Assembly: GCA_022767745.1 (NCBI GenBank)
Contig: JALENN010000006.1
Location: forward strand, 248,001 to 312,000
Length of the DNA stretch: 64,000 nucleotides
Direction of reading: 5' to 3'
DNA from: Alistipes sp.
GTDB lineage: Bacteria; Bacteroidota; Bacteroidia; Bacteroidales; Rikenellaceae
Part shown: positions 30,045 through 40,166 of the stretch, in pieces
Layout of the letters: each line of letters opens with the position of its first letter
Position numbering within the stretch: position 1 is the first letter of the stretch
Translations under genes and position numbers: made by a program
The notes under the pieces: generated by a model
The model's database searches: none
What the model was told of the DNA's origin: nothing
Seen by the model: only the letters and a program-made list of their open reading frames with translations

Positions 30045-31055
30045 ATGAAAAAACTTGCAATGGGTATCGATATCGGCGGAACCAATACTGCGTTCGGTCT
30101 CGTCGACGAGGACGGTACTATCTTCAGCGAATCTGCAATCTCGACCGAAAAGTACAAGAAGTTCGACGACTATGAGGCCTATATAAAGACTCTCTGCGAG
30201 TCGATGCACGCCCTCATCGGCAGCGTTTCGTTCGATTTCGAGCTCATCGGTATCGGTATCGGCGCCCCCAACGCCAACTACCACACCGGCATGATCGAGG
30301 CTCCGGCAAACCTGTGGAAGTTCCGCGACGACGAGCCCAACCCCGACGAGTCGCGCCGCATGTTCCACTTCGTCGACGACATCAAGGCGTCGTTCCCCGG
30401 CGTTGACGTGGCCATCACCAACGATGCCAACGCCGCCGCCATCGGCGAAATGGTGTTCGGTAACGCCAAGGGCATGAAGGATTTCGTCGTCATCACCCTC
30501 GGTACGGGTCTCGGCTCGGGCGTCGTAAGCAACGGCGAGCTGGTATACGGCCACGACGGCTTCGCCGGCGAGTACGGCCACATCACCGTCGACAGCCGCA
30601 CCTACGGCCGCCAGTGCGGTTGCGGCCGCCGCGGATGTCTCGAGGCATACGCCTCGGCTACGGGCATCAAGCGCACCGCTTTCGAGCTCATGGCCAAGAT
30701 GTCGTGCGACAGCGAGCTGCGCGAAACCCCCTACTCGAAGTTCGAGGCCGTGATGCTCTCGCTGGCCGCCGACAAGAAGGACCCCATCGCCCTGGAGGCT
30801 TTCCGCTACACGGGTGAAGTCCTCGGCAAGGCCCTGGCCGACCTGGTAGCCACCACCTCGCCCGAGGCCATCATCCTCTTCGGAGGTCTGGCCAAGGCCG
30901 GCAAGTACATCTTCGAGCCCACGAAGTGGTACATGGAGGAGAACATGATGGCCACCTTCAAGAACAAGGTGAAGCTGCTGCCGTCGGGTATCGAGGGCAA
31001 GAATGCCGCCATCCTCGGTTCGTCGGCCCTCATCTGGCAGAAACAGATAAAGTAA
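30045..31055 (+). CDS. ROK-family kinase (glucokinase-like)
   Basis: MGIDIGGTNTAFGLVDEDG; GTGLGSGVV; CGCGRRGCLEAYASATG. Confidence 0.93.
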   Translation: MKKLAMGIDIGGTNTAFGLVDEDGTIFSESAISTEKYKKFDDYEAYIKTLCESMHALIGSVSFDFELIGIGIGAPNANYHTGMIEAPANLWKFRDDEPNPDESRRMFHFVDDIKASFPGVDVAITNDANAAAIGEMVFGNAKGMKDFVVITLGTGLGSGVVSNGELVYGHDGFAGEYGHITVDSRTYGRQCGCGRRGCLEAYASATGIKRTAFELMAKMSCDSELRETPYSKFEAVMLSLAADKKDPIALEAFRYTGEVLGKALADLVATTSPEAIILFGGLAKAGKYIFEPTKWYMEENMMATFKNKVKLLPSGIEGKNAAILGSSALIWQKQIK

Positions 31056-31081
31056 CCGCCGCCGGAAAGGCGCTGCGTCAT

Positions 31082-31116
31082 GGCCTGTCCGGTAGTAGCC
31101 GGACAGGCCGCTTTTT
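31082..31116 (+). terminator. Rho-independent terminator
   Basis: GGCCTGTCCGG(31082-31092)-tagtag-CCGGACAGGCC(31099-31109) then gcTTTTT. Confidence 0.92.
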
Positions 31117-31185
31117 AGAATACCGGTCCCCGGCGCGCGCAAGGCCGCAGGCACGCCGCCCGGAAACATCAAATTCCACAGACAC

Positions 31186-32103
31186 ATGGACTCCCCAAGC
31201 AGAACACGCCTGATATACCGCGTCACGCTGGCGGGCAGCGCCGTAAACGTCGCCCTGGTGATACTCAAGTTCATCGCGGGCGTGGCGGGACGCAGCTCGG
31301 CAATGGTGGCCGACGCCGTACACTCGCTCTCGGACTTCGCCACCGACGTGGTGGTGCTGCTCTTCGTGCGCATCTCGCGTCGCCCGCAGGACGCCGCCTA
31401 CGACTACGGCTACGGCAAGTACGAGACCATCGCCACGCTCATCATAGGCCTGGCGCTGATGGCCGTGGCCGCGGGCATCGCCTACAGCGGCGTCACCGCA
31501 ATATACGGCGCACTGCACGGCGCCCAGCTCGACGCCCCCTCGGCCCTGGCATTCTGGATGGCCATCATCTCCATCGCCGCCAAGGAGGTGTGCTACCGCT
31601 TCACCGCCGCCGCGGGCCGCAAGGTGGGATCGCAGGCCGTCGTGGCCAACGCATGGCACCACCGCAGCGACGCCCTCTCGTCGATAGGCACGGCCATCGG
31701 CATCGGCGGCGCCATCATGCTCGGCCCGCGCTGGAGGCTGCTCGACCCCGCGGCCGCCGTCGTGGTGAGCGTCTTCATCCTCAAGGTCGCGGTGCAGCTG
31801 CTGCGCGAGAGCTTCGGCGAGCTGGCCGAGAAATCGCTCCCGGCGGAGGTCGAGCACGAGATCGTAACCATAACCGAGGGCGTCGACGGCATCAGCGGCA
31901 TACACAACCTGCGCACGCGCCGCATAGGAGGCTACCTGGCCATCGAGATGCACGTACGCGTGGACGGAAGCATGACCCTTACCGAGGCGCACGACCTCTC
32001 GTCGCTCGTCGAGCGGCGGCTCAAGGAGCGTTACGGCGCCGAGACCTACGTCAGCATCCACGTCGAGCCGCTGAAGGAGAACAGGGACAAAACAGCACAA
32101 TAG
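31186..32103 (+). CDS. Cation diffusion facilitator transporter
   Basis: DAVHSLSDFATDVVVL; NAWHHRSDALSSIGTAIG; multi-TM. Confidence 0.93.
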   Translation: MDSPSRTRLIYRVTLAGSAVNVALVILKFIAGVAGRSSAMVADAVHSLSDFATDVVVLLFVRISRRPQDAAYDYGYGKYETIATLIIGLALMAVAAGIAYSGVTAIYGALHGAQLDAPSALAFWMAIISIAAKEVCYRFTAAAGRKVGSQAVVANAWHHRSDALSSIGTAIGIGGAIMLGPRWRLLDPAAAVVVSVFILKVAVQLLRESFGELAEKSLPAEVEHEIVTITEGVDGISGIHNLRTRRIGGYLAIEMHVRVDGSMTLTEAHDLSSLVERRLKERYGAETYVSIHVEPLKENRDKTAQ

Positions 32104-32121
32104 CCAAAAACGGAAAATACC

Positions 32122-33651
32122 ATGAAAAGATTCTACACACTGGCCCTGGCGGCGATGCTGCTCCTGCCGACGGGCATCGCGGCGCAGAACGCCGCCGTGA
32201 AGAAGATCATGCAGACGGCACGCGAGGACAACCGCGTGATGCAGCACCTCGACATACTGTGTAACCGTTTCGGCGGCCGCATCACGGGCTCCGACGCCCA
32301 GGAGAACGCCCTGAAGTGGGCATCGCAGCGCTTCGAGGAGTGGGGCTACGAGGTACAGCTGGAAGAGGTGGGAACCTTGGCCACGGGCTTCAACCGCGGC
32401 GGCTGGTGGGGCCGCATGACGGGCGACGAGCAGATGACGCTCAACTTCGTCACCCCCTCCTACACCGCCGGCACGAAGGGCCTGCAGCGCGGGCATGTCG
32501 TCATCGAGCCCACCTCGCAGGCGGAGTTCGACCGCGTCAAAGGCAGCCTGCGCGGCGCGTGGGTGCTCGTAAACGGGCGCTGGAACGGGTATGCCATATC
32601 GAACAGCCCCGAGGCGAAAGAGTACCGCCGCAAGACAATCGTCCAGAACACCGAGAATGAGCGTTACAACCGCGAGCATGCGGGCGAGGATGGCGAGAAA
32701 CGCCACATCAGCGACAGCCCCGGCCTCTTCTACGACGAGATGGCCAAGGCGGGCATCCTCGGCATCATACAGGCCTCGGGGGTACCCCTGCAGGCGCTCT
32801 ACGACCCCTATGTGGTCAACGGGAAAGTCCCCTTCGACAGTCTGCCCACGCTGCCCGACATACGGCTCGACGAGGAGCAGTACAACCGCATCCGCACCCT
32901 CGTCGAGCAGCGGCGAAACGTCTGCCTGGAGTTCGACATACGCAACCATTTCCGTCTGGGCCCCATCCCCTACCACAACCTTGTGGCCACGATCAAGGGT
33001 TCGAAATACCCCGACGAGTATGTCGTGGTGGGGGCGCACATCGACTCCTTCGACTCGGCTACGGGCGGCGTCGACTGCGGCTCGGGAGTATCGGCCGTGA
33101 TGGAGGCGGCGCGCATGATAGCCACGTCGGGCGCCAAACCCGACCGCACGATAATCTTCATCCTCTTCACGGCCGAGGAGTTCGGCCTGTGGGGGTCGAA
33201 GGCGTGGGTCGAGGCCCACAGGGACATGGTGCCGCGCATTTCGAACATGTTCAACCGCGACGGCGGCCCCATGCCCTACGCGGGCTTCGCGGCACCCCCG
33301 TCGCTCAAGGGTGAATATGAAAAGATAGCGGCGCTGATACGCGAGCTCTACCCCGACTACCCGTTCGAGGTGCGCGACCTGCAGCCCCGCAGCAAACCGG
33401 GCTACGGAGGCAACGACGCATCGGTATTCGGACACGAGGGCGTGCCCATACTGCAGATGGACGAACGCGACGTCAAGGGCTACAACTTCTCCTACGGCGA
33501 GATATGGCACACCGACCGCGACCGCTACGACAAGAGCATACCCGAATACCAGCAGCAGGCGGCGGGAGCCCTCGCGCTGATGGTGCTCGGCACGGCCAAC
33601 CTGCCGAAGCGCATCCCCGTCGGGGAGGTCTACACCGACGGCGCGCAGTAA
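32122..33651 (+). CDS. Secreted M28-family metallopeptidase
   Basis: Signal peptide; VVVGAHIDSFDSATGGVDCGSGVSAVMEAARM; FTAEEFGLWGS. Confidence 0.9.
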   Translation: MKRFYTLALAAMLLLPTGIAAQNAAVKKIMQTAREDNRVMQHLDILCNRFGGRITGSDAQENALKWASQRFEEWGYEVQLEEVGTLATGFNRGGWWGRMTGDEQMTLNFVTPSYTAGTKGLQRGHVVIEPTSQAEFDRVKGSLRGAWVLVNGRWNGYAISNSPEAKEYRRKTIVQNTENERYNREHAGEDGEKRHISDSPGLFYDEMAKAGILGIIQASGVPLQALYDPYVVNGKVPFDSLPTLPDIRLDEEQYNRIRTLVEQRRNVCLEFDIRNHFRLGPIPYHNLVATIKGSKYPDEYVVVGAHIDSFDSATGGVDCGSGVSAVMEAARMIATSGAKPDRTIIFILFTAEEFGLWGSKAWVEAHRDMVPRISNMFNRDGGPMPYAGFAAPPSLKGEYEKIAALIRELYPDYPFEVRDLQPRSKPGYGGNDASVFGHEGVPILQMDERDVKGYNFSYGEIWHTDRDRYDKSIPEYQQQAAGALALMVLGTANLPKRIPVGEVYTDGAQ

Positions 33652-33681
33652 CGGCCGCACGCCCCGCCACGGCCGTCACGG

Positions 33682-33726
33682 GCGGCGGCACCGCGCCCAC
33701 CGGAGGGCCGGCGCCGCCGCTTTTTT
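33682..33726 (+). terminator. Rho-independent terminator
   Basis: GCGGCGGC(33682-33689)...GCCGCCGC(33713-33720) then T6. Confidence 0.8.
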
Positions 33727-33770
33727 GCGGGCGAAGCGGCGGAGAGGGTGCATTTTCCGAGATAAATTCT

Positions 33771-33778
33771 TAACTTTG
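33771..33778 (+). promoter_or_regulatory. -7 box (TAACTTTG) for lysS
   Basis: Perfect TAnnTTTG 30 nt upstream of ATG; poor -33 match. Confidence 0.6.
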
Positions 33779-33808
33779 CAGGCAAAATAACAATTAACGA
33801 CTAATCAT

Positions 33809-35548
33809 ATGAGTTTCGAACTCAGCGAACAGGAACAACTGCGCCGCCGCTCGCTGGCCGCGCTCCGCGAAATGGGCATCGAGCCCTACCCCGCAGCCAT
33901 GTATGACGTGACGGCCACCGCCGCACAGATCACCGACGGACTCACCGCCGACAACGCCGCCGACTATGCCGACGTGCGCATCGCCGGCCGTATCATGAGC
34001 CGCCGCATCATGGGCAGCGCCTCGTTCTTCGAACTGCAGGACCACACGGGCCGCATACAGGTATACATCCGCCGCGACGACATCTGCCCCGAGGGCGATC
34101 CAACGCTCTACAACACCGTCTTCAAGAAACTGCTCGACATAGGCGACTTCGTCGGCGTCGAGGGCTTCGCCTTCATCACCAACACGGGCGAGAAGTCGGT
34201 ACACTGCCGCCGCCTCACCGTGCTGTCGAAGTCGATACGCCCCCTGCCCATCGTCAAGGAGAAGGACGGCAAGCAGTTCGACGCCCTGACCGACCCCGAG
34301 GTGCGTTACCGCCAGCGTTATGTCGATCTGGTCGTAAACCCTCAGGTAAGGGAGGTATTCGCCAAGCGTGCCAAGATCATAGCCACCATGCGCGACTTCT
34401 TCAACGAGCAGGGCTACCTCGAGGTCGAGACCCCCATCCTGCAGCCCATACCGGGCGGCGCGTCGGCGCGTCCCTTCATCACGCACCACAACGCCCTCGA
34501 CATGGACTTCTACATGCGTATCGCTACGGAGCTCTACCTCAAGCGTCTTATCGTCGGAGGCTTCAACGGCGTGTATGAGATAGGCAAGAACTTCCGCAAC
34601 GAGGGTATGGACCGCACCCACAACCCCGAGTTCACCTGCATGGAGATATACGTCGCCTACAAGGACTACCGCTGGATGATGGAGTTCACGGAGCGCCTGC
34701 TGGAGCGCATCTGCCTTGCCGTAAACGGCACGACGGAGGTGATGATCGGCGACCGCAAGGTGTCGTTCAAGGCGCCGTTCCGCCGCCTGCCCATGACCGA
34801 GGCCATCAAGGAGAAGACCGGCTACGACATCACAGGCCAGAGCGAGGAGCAGCTGCGCGAGGCATGCCGCCGCCTGAACGTGGAGATCGACGACACGATG
34901 GGCAAGGGCAAGCTCATCGACGCCATCTTCGGCCAGTACTGCGAGGGCGAGCTTGAGCAGCCCACCTTCGTGTGCGACTACCCGATCGAGATGTCGCCCC
35001 TGTGCAAGCGCCACCGCGACAATTCGGAGCTGACGGAGCGTTTCGAACTCTTCGTCGCAGGCAAGGAGCTCTGCAACGCATACACCGAGCTCAACGACCC
35101 GATCGACCAGCTGGAGCGCTTCCAGGAGCAGCTGCGCCTCTCGGAGAAGGGCGACGACGAGGCGATGTTCATCGACATGGACTTCGTGCGCGCGCTGGAG
35201 TACGGCATGCCCTCATGCTCGGGCATGGGTATGGGCATCGACCGCCTGGTGATGTTCATGACCAACCAGACCGCCATACAGGACGTGCTTCTCTTCCCGA
35301 CGATGCGCCCCGAGAAGAAAGTCGTGGCCGACGACGAGGAGCGCTACACCGCCATCGGCATACCGGCCGAGTGGGTGCCCGTCATGCAAAAGATGGGATA
35401 CATCACGGTGGAGTCGCTGGGCAAGCTCGCCGCAGGCAAGTTCTTCAACGACCTGTGCGGCTTCAACAAGAAGAACAAGCTCGGCCTGAAGAACCCCACC
35501 GCCGACGACGTCAAGGCATGGTGCGAGGCCGCAGCCGTGGAGAAGTAA
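33809..35548 (+). CDS. lysS: Lysyl-tRNA synthetase (class II)
   Basis: RNEGMDRTHNPEFTCMEIY; GMGMGIDRLVMFMTNQTAIQDVLLFPTMRPE. Confidence 0.97.
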   Translation: MSFELSEQEQLRRRSLAALREMGIEPYPAAMYDVTATAAQITDGLTADNAADYADVRIAGRIMSRRIMGSASFFELQDHTGRIQVYIRRDDICPEGDPTLYNTVFKKLLDIGDFVGVEGFAFITNTGEKSVHCRRLTVLSKSIRPLPIVKEKDGKQFDALTDPEVRYRQRYVDLVVNPQVREVFAKRAKIIATMRDFFNEQGYLEVETPILQPIPGGASARPFITHHNALDMDFYMRIATELYLKRLIVGGFNGVYEIGKNFRNEGMDRTHNPEFTCMEIYVAYKDYRWMMEFTERLLERICLAVNGTTEVMIGDRKVSFKAPFRRLPMTEAIKEKTGYDITGQSEEQLREACRRLNVEIDDTMGKGKLIDAIFGQYCEGELEQPTFVCDYPIEMSPLCKRHRDNSELTERFELFVAGKELCNAYTELNDPIDQLERFQEQLRLSEKGDDEAMFIDMDFVRALEYGMPSCSGMGMGIDRLVMFMTNQTAIQDVLLFPTMRPEKKVVADDEERYTAIGIPAEWVPVMQKMGYITVESLGKLAAGKFFNDLCGFNKKNKLGLKNPTADDVKAWCEAAAVEK

Positions 35549-35605
35549 CATCAAATTTATAGACAACGGAAAGTCAAACAAAAGACAATAAAAACTATTG
35601 AAAAA

Positions 35606-36364
35606 ATGAGAAAGAAGATTGTTGCAGGTAACTGGAAGATGAACACTCTGCCCGCCGAGGGCGTTGAGTTGGCCAAGAACGTAGTGGCAGGACGCGGCGA
35701 GGTTTGCTCGTGCGTGAACTTCATCGTATGCCCTCCCTTCACCCACCTCTCGCAGGTGATCGACGCCGTGAAGGGTTCGGACATCGCCGTAGGTGCGCAG
35801 AACTGCGCCGCCGAGGCAAAGGGTGCATACACCGGTGAGGTGGCTGCCTCGATGATCGCAGCACTGGGTTGCGAGTACGTTATCCTCGGCCACTCGGAGC
35901 GCCGCCAGTACTACGGCGAGACCTCGGAGACGCTCAACAAGAAGATGGAGCAGGCTTACGCAAACGGTCTGAAGCCCATCTACTGCGTAGGTGAGAACCT
36001 CGAGGAGCGCGAGGCAGGCAAGCACTTCGACGTCGTTAAGGCCCAGATCGAGGAGGTGGTATTCAACCTCACGCCCGAGCAGTTCTCGCAGCTCGTGATC
36101 GCCTACGAGCCCGTATGGGCCATCGGCACCGGCAAGACTGCCACTGCCGACCAGGCACAGGAGATCCACGCATACATCCGCAAGGTGCTGGCCGAGAAGT
36201 TCGGCGCCGCAGCAGCCGAGTGCCCCATCCTCTACGGCGGCAGCTGCAAGCCCTCGAACGCTGCCGAGATCTTCGCCAAGGAGGACGTTGACGGCGGCCT
36301 GATCGGCGGCGCAGCCCTCAAGGCCGAGGACTTCCTCGCCATCGGCAAGGGTTTTCAGAAGTAA
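35606..36364 (+). CDS. tpiA: Triosephosphate isomerase
   Basis: [46 protein letters not shown]. Confidence 0.97.
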   Translation: MRKKIVAGNWKMNTLPAEGVELAKNVVAGRGEVCSCVNFIVCPPFTHLSQVIDAVKGSDIAVGAQNCAAEAKGAYTGEVAASMIAALGCEYVILGHSERRQYYGETSETLNKKMEQAYANGLKPIYCVGENLEEREAGKHFDVVKAQIEEVVFNLTPEQFSQLVIAYEPVWAIGTGKTATADQAQEIHAYIRKVLAEKFGAAAAECPILYGGSCKPSNAAEIFAKEDVDGGLIGGAALKAEDFLAIGKGFQK

Positions 36365-36394
36365 TCCCTTAGGATAGAGAGATACCCTAAACAA

Positions 36395-36430
36395 AACGGG
36401 TCGGACCTCGATGAAAAGGTCCGACCCGTT
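36395..36430. terminator. Bidirectional terminator between tpiA and DUF5036-like gene
   Basis: AACGGGTCGGACCT(36395-36408)-cgatgaaa-AGGTCCGACCCGTT(36417-36430). Confidence 0.88.
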
Positions 36431-36452
36431 CTGTTTTGCTGCGGCGGCGCGC

Positions 36453-37169
36453 CTATCGCCGTACCACCATGATGGCGCTCCAGAGGTCGCCCTTGCGGAC
36501 ATAGATGTAGCCCGAGCTGTAACGCTCATCCTTGGATACGCCCCAGTCGCCGTTGGCGTCGCGCTCGACGGTAACGTCCGACGTCGTCGCAATCTCGTCG
36601 GCACGGTTCAGCAGCTCGGCATCCTGCTCCTCGAGCATCGTGCTATAGCCGCCCTGAAGATCGTACGTGCGCTCGAAAGGTTCGGGCAGCATGTCGGCAT
36701 TGCCGGCCTTGTCGGCATAATAGACCACCTTCACGCCCGTCATCTCCTGCTTGCCCGTAGAGGCATTCTCGCCCGTGATGATCGACTCGGCTCGCATGCG
36801 GTAGAAGGTCGCACCGGCCGCCAGCGCAACGTGTCCCGACGGGAACTCGTGCAGCGACTCGCCGTCATATACGAGGTATCCGCCGCCCACGTCGACAGCC
36901 GCGCTGCGCACAAGGTTGTCGAAGCGCATGGTCACGCCGTTAAGGCCGTTCACGCGGCCCACGTATGCTATCACCGCCGACGAGCACACGAAGTTGCCAG
37001 CATCATCGACATATACGTCCGAGTTGCCGAGCATCGTGCGGCCGTTCGACTCGTTCATCATGTTGAGCGAGGCGCTTCCCGCGGGGTCACCCTTGGGGGC
37101 ATCCTCCTTCGAGCATGCGCCGAAAGCGAGGGCACACGCCGAAAGTGTCACTAAAAGAAGATTTTTCAT
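36453..37169 (-). CDS. Putative lipoprotein, DUF5036-like
   Basis: MKNLLLVTLSACALAFGACSKEDAPKGDPAGSASLNMMNESNGRTMLGNSDVYVDDAGNF. Confidence 0.7.
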   Translation of the reverse strand: MKNLLLVTLSACALAFGACSKEDAPKGDPAGSASLNMMNESNGRTMLGNSDVYVDDAGNFVCSSAVIAYVGRVNGLNGVTMRFDNLVRSAAVDVGGGYLVYDGESLHEFPSGHVALAAGATFYRMRAESIITGENASTGKQEMTGVKVVYYADKAGNADMLPEPFERTYDLQGGYSTMLEEQDAELLNRADEIATTSDVTVERDANGDWGVSKDERYSSGYIYVRKGDLWSAIMVVRR

Positions 37170-37178
37170 ATTTTTCAG

Positions 37179-37230
37179 CTATGGTTTTCGGTTATTGTTT
37201 TCGGCTAGGCCATAGTTTGCGGTTATGGCC
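37179..37230 (-). repeat. Three GTTTTCGGTTAT-like direct repeats with overlapping inverted repeats in leader
   Basis: Direct repeats 37184-37195, 37197-37208, 37215-37226; inverted repeats CTATGG/CCATAG and GGCCATA/TATGGCC. Confidence 0.7.
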
Positions 37231-37425
37231 GGCGGGCCGCAGGTGCAGCTCACGCCTACAAATATAGTGTTTTTTTCGTTCGCCCGCACCGCCGCCGCGC
37301 AAAACGGATACATTGCGCGCGCAACGTTTTTTCGGGCCGCGCCGCATCTTTCGCGCGGCGGCAGCGGCGGCTGAGGGAAAAAATTGTATTTTTGCGATGA
37401 TACACACTGCAAAACACCACACGCA

Positions 37426-38877
37426 ATGACGCGACTCCACCACACCATCCTCACGGCGGCGGCATCACTGGCCGCGGCCCTGGCCGCAATATCGTGCGGC
37501 ACGACGCGCACGGCCGACATATACGTCACCACGGCCGCCGCCGACCGTCTTTTCAACCACACCGCGCAGCCGCTCGCCGCACTCAGCAGCGACTCGCTGC
37601 GGCGCATAACGCTCGACACGGCACAGCGCCTGCAGCCCGTCTACGGCTTCGGCGCCGCCATCACCGGATCGACATGCTACAACCTGCTGCGGATGCCGGA
37701 GGAGGACCGCGACTCGCTGCTGCGCGAGTGCTTCGCCCCCGGGCAGATGGCATTCAGCTTCATCCGCATATCGATCGGCGCCTCGGACTTCTCGCTCGAC
37801 GAGTACACCTGCTGCGACCGCCCGGGCATAGAGTTCTTCGAGCTGCACGAGTACGACCGCCGCGACCTCATACCCATACTCAAGCGCATACTGGAGATAA
37901 ACCCCTCGGTGAAGATCGTCGCCTCGCCGTGGTCGTGCCCCAAGTGGATGAAGATAGGCTACGACAACGACCGCCCCTTCGACAGCTGGACCGACGGCCG
38001 CCTCAACCCCGACTGCTACGACGACTATGCCGAGTACTTCGTGCTGTGGATCGCCGAGATGGAGGCCGCGGGCATACCCATATACGCCGTCACGGTGCAG
38101 AACGAGCCCCTCAACCGCGGCAACTCGATGTCGCTCTACATGGGTTGGGAGCAGCAGCGCGACTTCATCCGCGACCATCTGGGCCCCGCCTTCGAGCGTA
38201 ACGGCATCGACACCCGCATATGGCTCTTCGACCACAACTACAACTACGACAACATAGCCGACCAGCAGGACTACCCGCTGCACATACTCGCCGACACGGC
38301 CGCCGCCCGCTACGTCGCCGGCACGGCATGGCACAACTACGGCGGCCGCCCCGAGACCCTCGACGGCATACACGCCGCATTCCCCGACAAGGAGATATTC
38401 TTCACCGAGGCGTCGATCGGCACCTGGAACTACGACTTCGGCAAGTGCCTCGTCAACGACTTCGCGTCGATATTCCTCGGCACGCTCAACCGCTGGGGCC
38501 GCGGCGTGACGCTCTGGAACCTGCTGCTCGACGACAAGGGCGCGCCCAACCGGCCCAAGGGGTGCCGCACGTGCTACGGCGCGGTGGAGATCTCGTCCGA
38601 GCGGTACGACTACGCCTCGCTCGTGCGCAAGAGCCACTACTACAACATAGCCCACTGCTCGAAGGTGATCGAGCCGGGAGCCGTACGCGTCGCCTCGACG
38701 TCGGAGTGCGGCGAGGCGGTGCAGTCGGCCGCCTTCGCCAACCCCGACGGCACGTACGCCCTCGTGGCGGCCAACCTCTCGGAGCAGCCGCAGACGGTCG
38801 AGATAGCCGGCACGGGCAGCTACATAACCCTCGCGCTGCCGCCACGCTCGATAGCATCGGTCCGCTGGCGCGAGTAG
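37426..38877 (+). CDS. GH30-family secreted glycosidase (glucosylceramidase-like)
   Basis: LQPVYGFGAAITGSTCYNLL; IRISIGASDFSLDEYTCCD; VASPWSCPKWMK; TVQNEPLNRGNSMSLYMGWEQQRDFI; FFTEASIGTW. Confidence 0.93.
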   Translation: MTRLHHTILTAAASLAAALAAISCGTTRTADIYVTTAAADRLFNHTAQPLAALSSDSLRRITLDTAQRLQPVYGFGAAITGSTCYNLLRMPEEDRDSLLRECFAPGQMAFSFIRISIGASDFSLDEYTCCDRPGIEFFELHEYDRRDLIPILKRILEINPSVKIVASPWSCPKWMKIGYDNDRPFDSWTDGRLNPDCYDDYAEYFVLWIAEMEAAGIPIYAVTVQNEPLNRGNSMSLYMGWEQQRDFIRDHLGPAFERNGIDTRIWLFDHNYNYDNIADQQDYPLHILADTAAARYVAGTAWHNYGGRPETLDGIHAAFPDKEIFFTEASIGTWNYDFGKCLVNDFASIFLGTLNRWGRGVTLWNLLLDDKGAPNRPKGCRTCYGAVEISSERYDYASLVRKSHYYNIAHCSKVIEPGAVRVASTSECGEAVQSAAFANPDGTYALVAANLSEQPQTVEIAGTGSYITLALPPRSIASVRWRE

Positions 38878-38900
38878 TTTTCAGCGGCAGACAGCAAAAA

Positions 38901-38932
38901 AATTCCCGCACCTTCCAACAGGTGCGGGAATT
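38901..38932. terminator. Bidirectional terminator
   Basis: AATTCCCGCACCT(38901-38913)-tccaac-AGGTGCGGGAATT(38920-38932). Confidence 0.88.
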
Positions 38933-38952
38933 ATTATTATCGGGTAATCGGG

Positions 38953-39357
38953 CTACTCGGCCTCGGCATCCTTCAAAACCCGGCGCCACTCGTCGGGGAC
39001 CTCCACGCCCGACTGCGTGGCCACCTCGAAGGCCACCATCACCGCACGGCAGCGCGTGCACACCTCGCCGCCGGCGCGCACGATGCGCTGCTGCAGCGTG
39101 ATGCTCTTATGGCCGACGGCCTCCACCTCGGTCTCGACGGTGATGTCGTCCTCGAAGCGTATCTGCGACATGAAGTCGGTGTGCGCCGAGACGGTCACGG
39201 CCGAGACGCCGCGCGTGACGTTGCCCACGCCCAGACGCGCGAAGAGCTCGGTCTTGCCCAGGTCGAGATAGGAGTACTGCGCCGTGTTGTTCACATGGCC
39301 GAAGGGGTCGATGTCGCAGAAGCGTTTCTGCACCGCAGTCGTTACACTCAGCGCCAT
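38953..39357 (-). CDS. Acyl-CoA thioesterase, hotdog fold (YbgC/FadM-like)
   Basis: QKRFCDIDPFGHVNNTAQYSYLDLGKTELF. Confidence 0.9.
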   Translation of the reverse strand: MALSVTTAVQKRFCDIDPFGHVNNTAQYSYLDLGKTELFARLGVGNVTRGVSAVTVSAHTDFMSQIRFEDDITVETEVEAVGHKSITLQQRIVRAGGEVCTRCRAVMVAFEVATQSGVEVPDEWRRVLKDAEAE

Positions 39358-39360
39358 GGC

Positions 39361-39927
39361 CTACTTGCGTATGATCTTCACCTCGCCGCGCGGGCCGAAG
39401 GCCACGATCGAGCTGGGCTTGCCCGTGGGGCGACCCTGCACGCGGGGGTTGACTACATAATCCACGCCGTCGACGATCTCGCGGCACACCTTGTCGAGCC
39501 CCTTGGGTGTCTCCTCGCCCGAGATGTTGGCCGAGGTCGAGACAATGGGCTTGCCGAAACGGCGCAGCAGCTGGCGGCAGAACTCGTGGTCGGGCACGCG
39601 CACGCCCAGCGTCCCCTCCTCGGGGATGAGGTTCGGCGCCACGCCCACGGCCCCGTCGAGGATCAGCGTCAGCGGCTTGGTGGCCATCTCCATCACCTCG
39701 AACGCTATGCCCGGAGCCTTGTCGACATAACGCACGATCATGTCGGCGTCGCGGCACAGCACAAGCATCGAGTGCTTGTTCTCGCTGCGTTTGAGTTTAT
39801 AGATGCGGTCCACGGCCTCCTCGTTCGTGGCATCGCACCCTATGCCCCACACCGTATCGGTGGGATAGAGGATCAATCCTCCGCGTCGCAGCACCTCGAG
39901 CGCCGCTTCCACTTCCTTCTCCATCAT
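39361..39927 (-). CDS. L-threonylcarbamoyladenylate synthase (Sua5/YciO/YrdC family)
   Basis: LRRGGLILYPTDTVWGIGCDATNEEAVDRIYKLKRSENKHSMLVL; STSANISGEETP. Confidence 0.92.
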   Translation of the reverse strand: MMEKEVEAALEVLRRGGLILYPTDTVWGIGCDATNEEAVDRIYKLKRSENKHSMLVLCRDADMIVRYVDKAPGIAFEVMEMATKPLTLILDGAVGVAPNLIPEEGTLGVRVPDHEFCRQLLRRFGKPIVSTSANISGEETPKGLDKVCREIVDGVDYVVNPRVQGRPTGKPSSIVAFGPRGEVKIIRK

Positions 39928-40006
39928 AACAGTGACTATATTTTCGGCAAAAATAATTATTTTAACGGCAGCCTGCCCCCTCGCGGCAAGGAATTTTTAT
40001 GCAGAG

Positions 40007-40038
40007 GTTGTCCGAAAACGATTATTTTACTAATTTTA
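40007..40038 (+). promoter_or_regulatory. Putative promoter for yebC-like gene
   Basis: GTTG (40007-40010) N20 TAATTTTA (40031-40038); near-consensus only. Confidence 0.45.
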
Positions 40039-40166
40039 CGGCGCCGAAACGGCCGCGGCTTCCGCCGCCGCCTCACACGACAACAACAAACATAACAACA
40101 TATTGGTTTAACTCAAGCCGCGGATCACCCCGCCCGGGGGCCGCACCGAAAATAAACTCACAAACT

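Noticed and set aside
31078-33660. 860-aa minus-strand ORF
   Set aside because: Antisense shadow of the CDF transporter and M28 peptidase genes.
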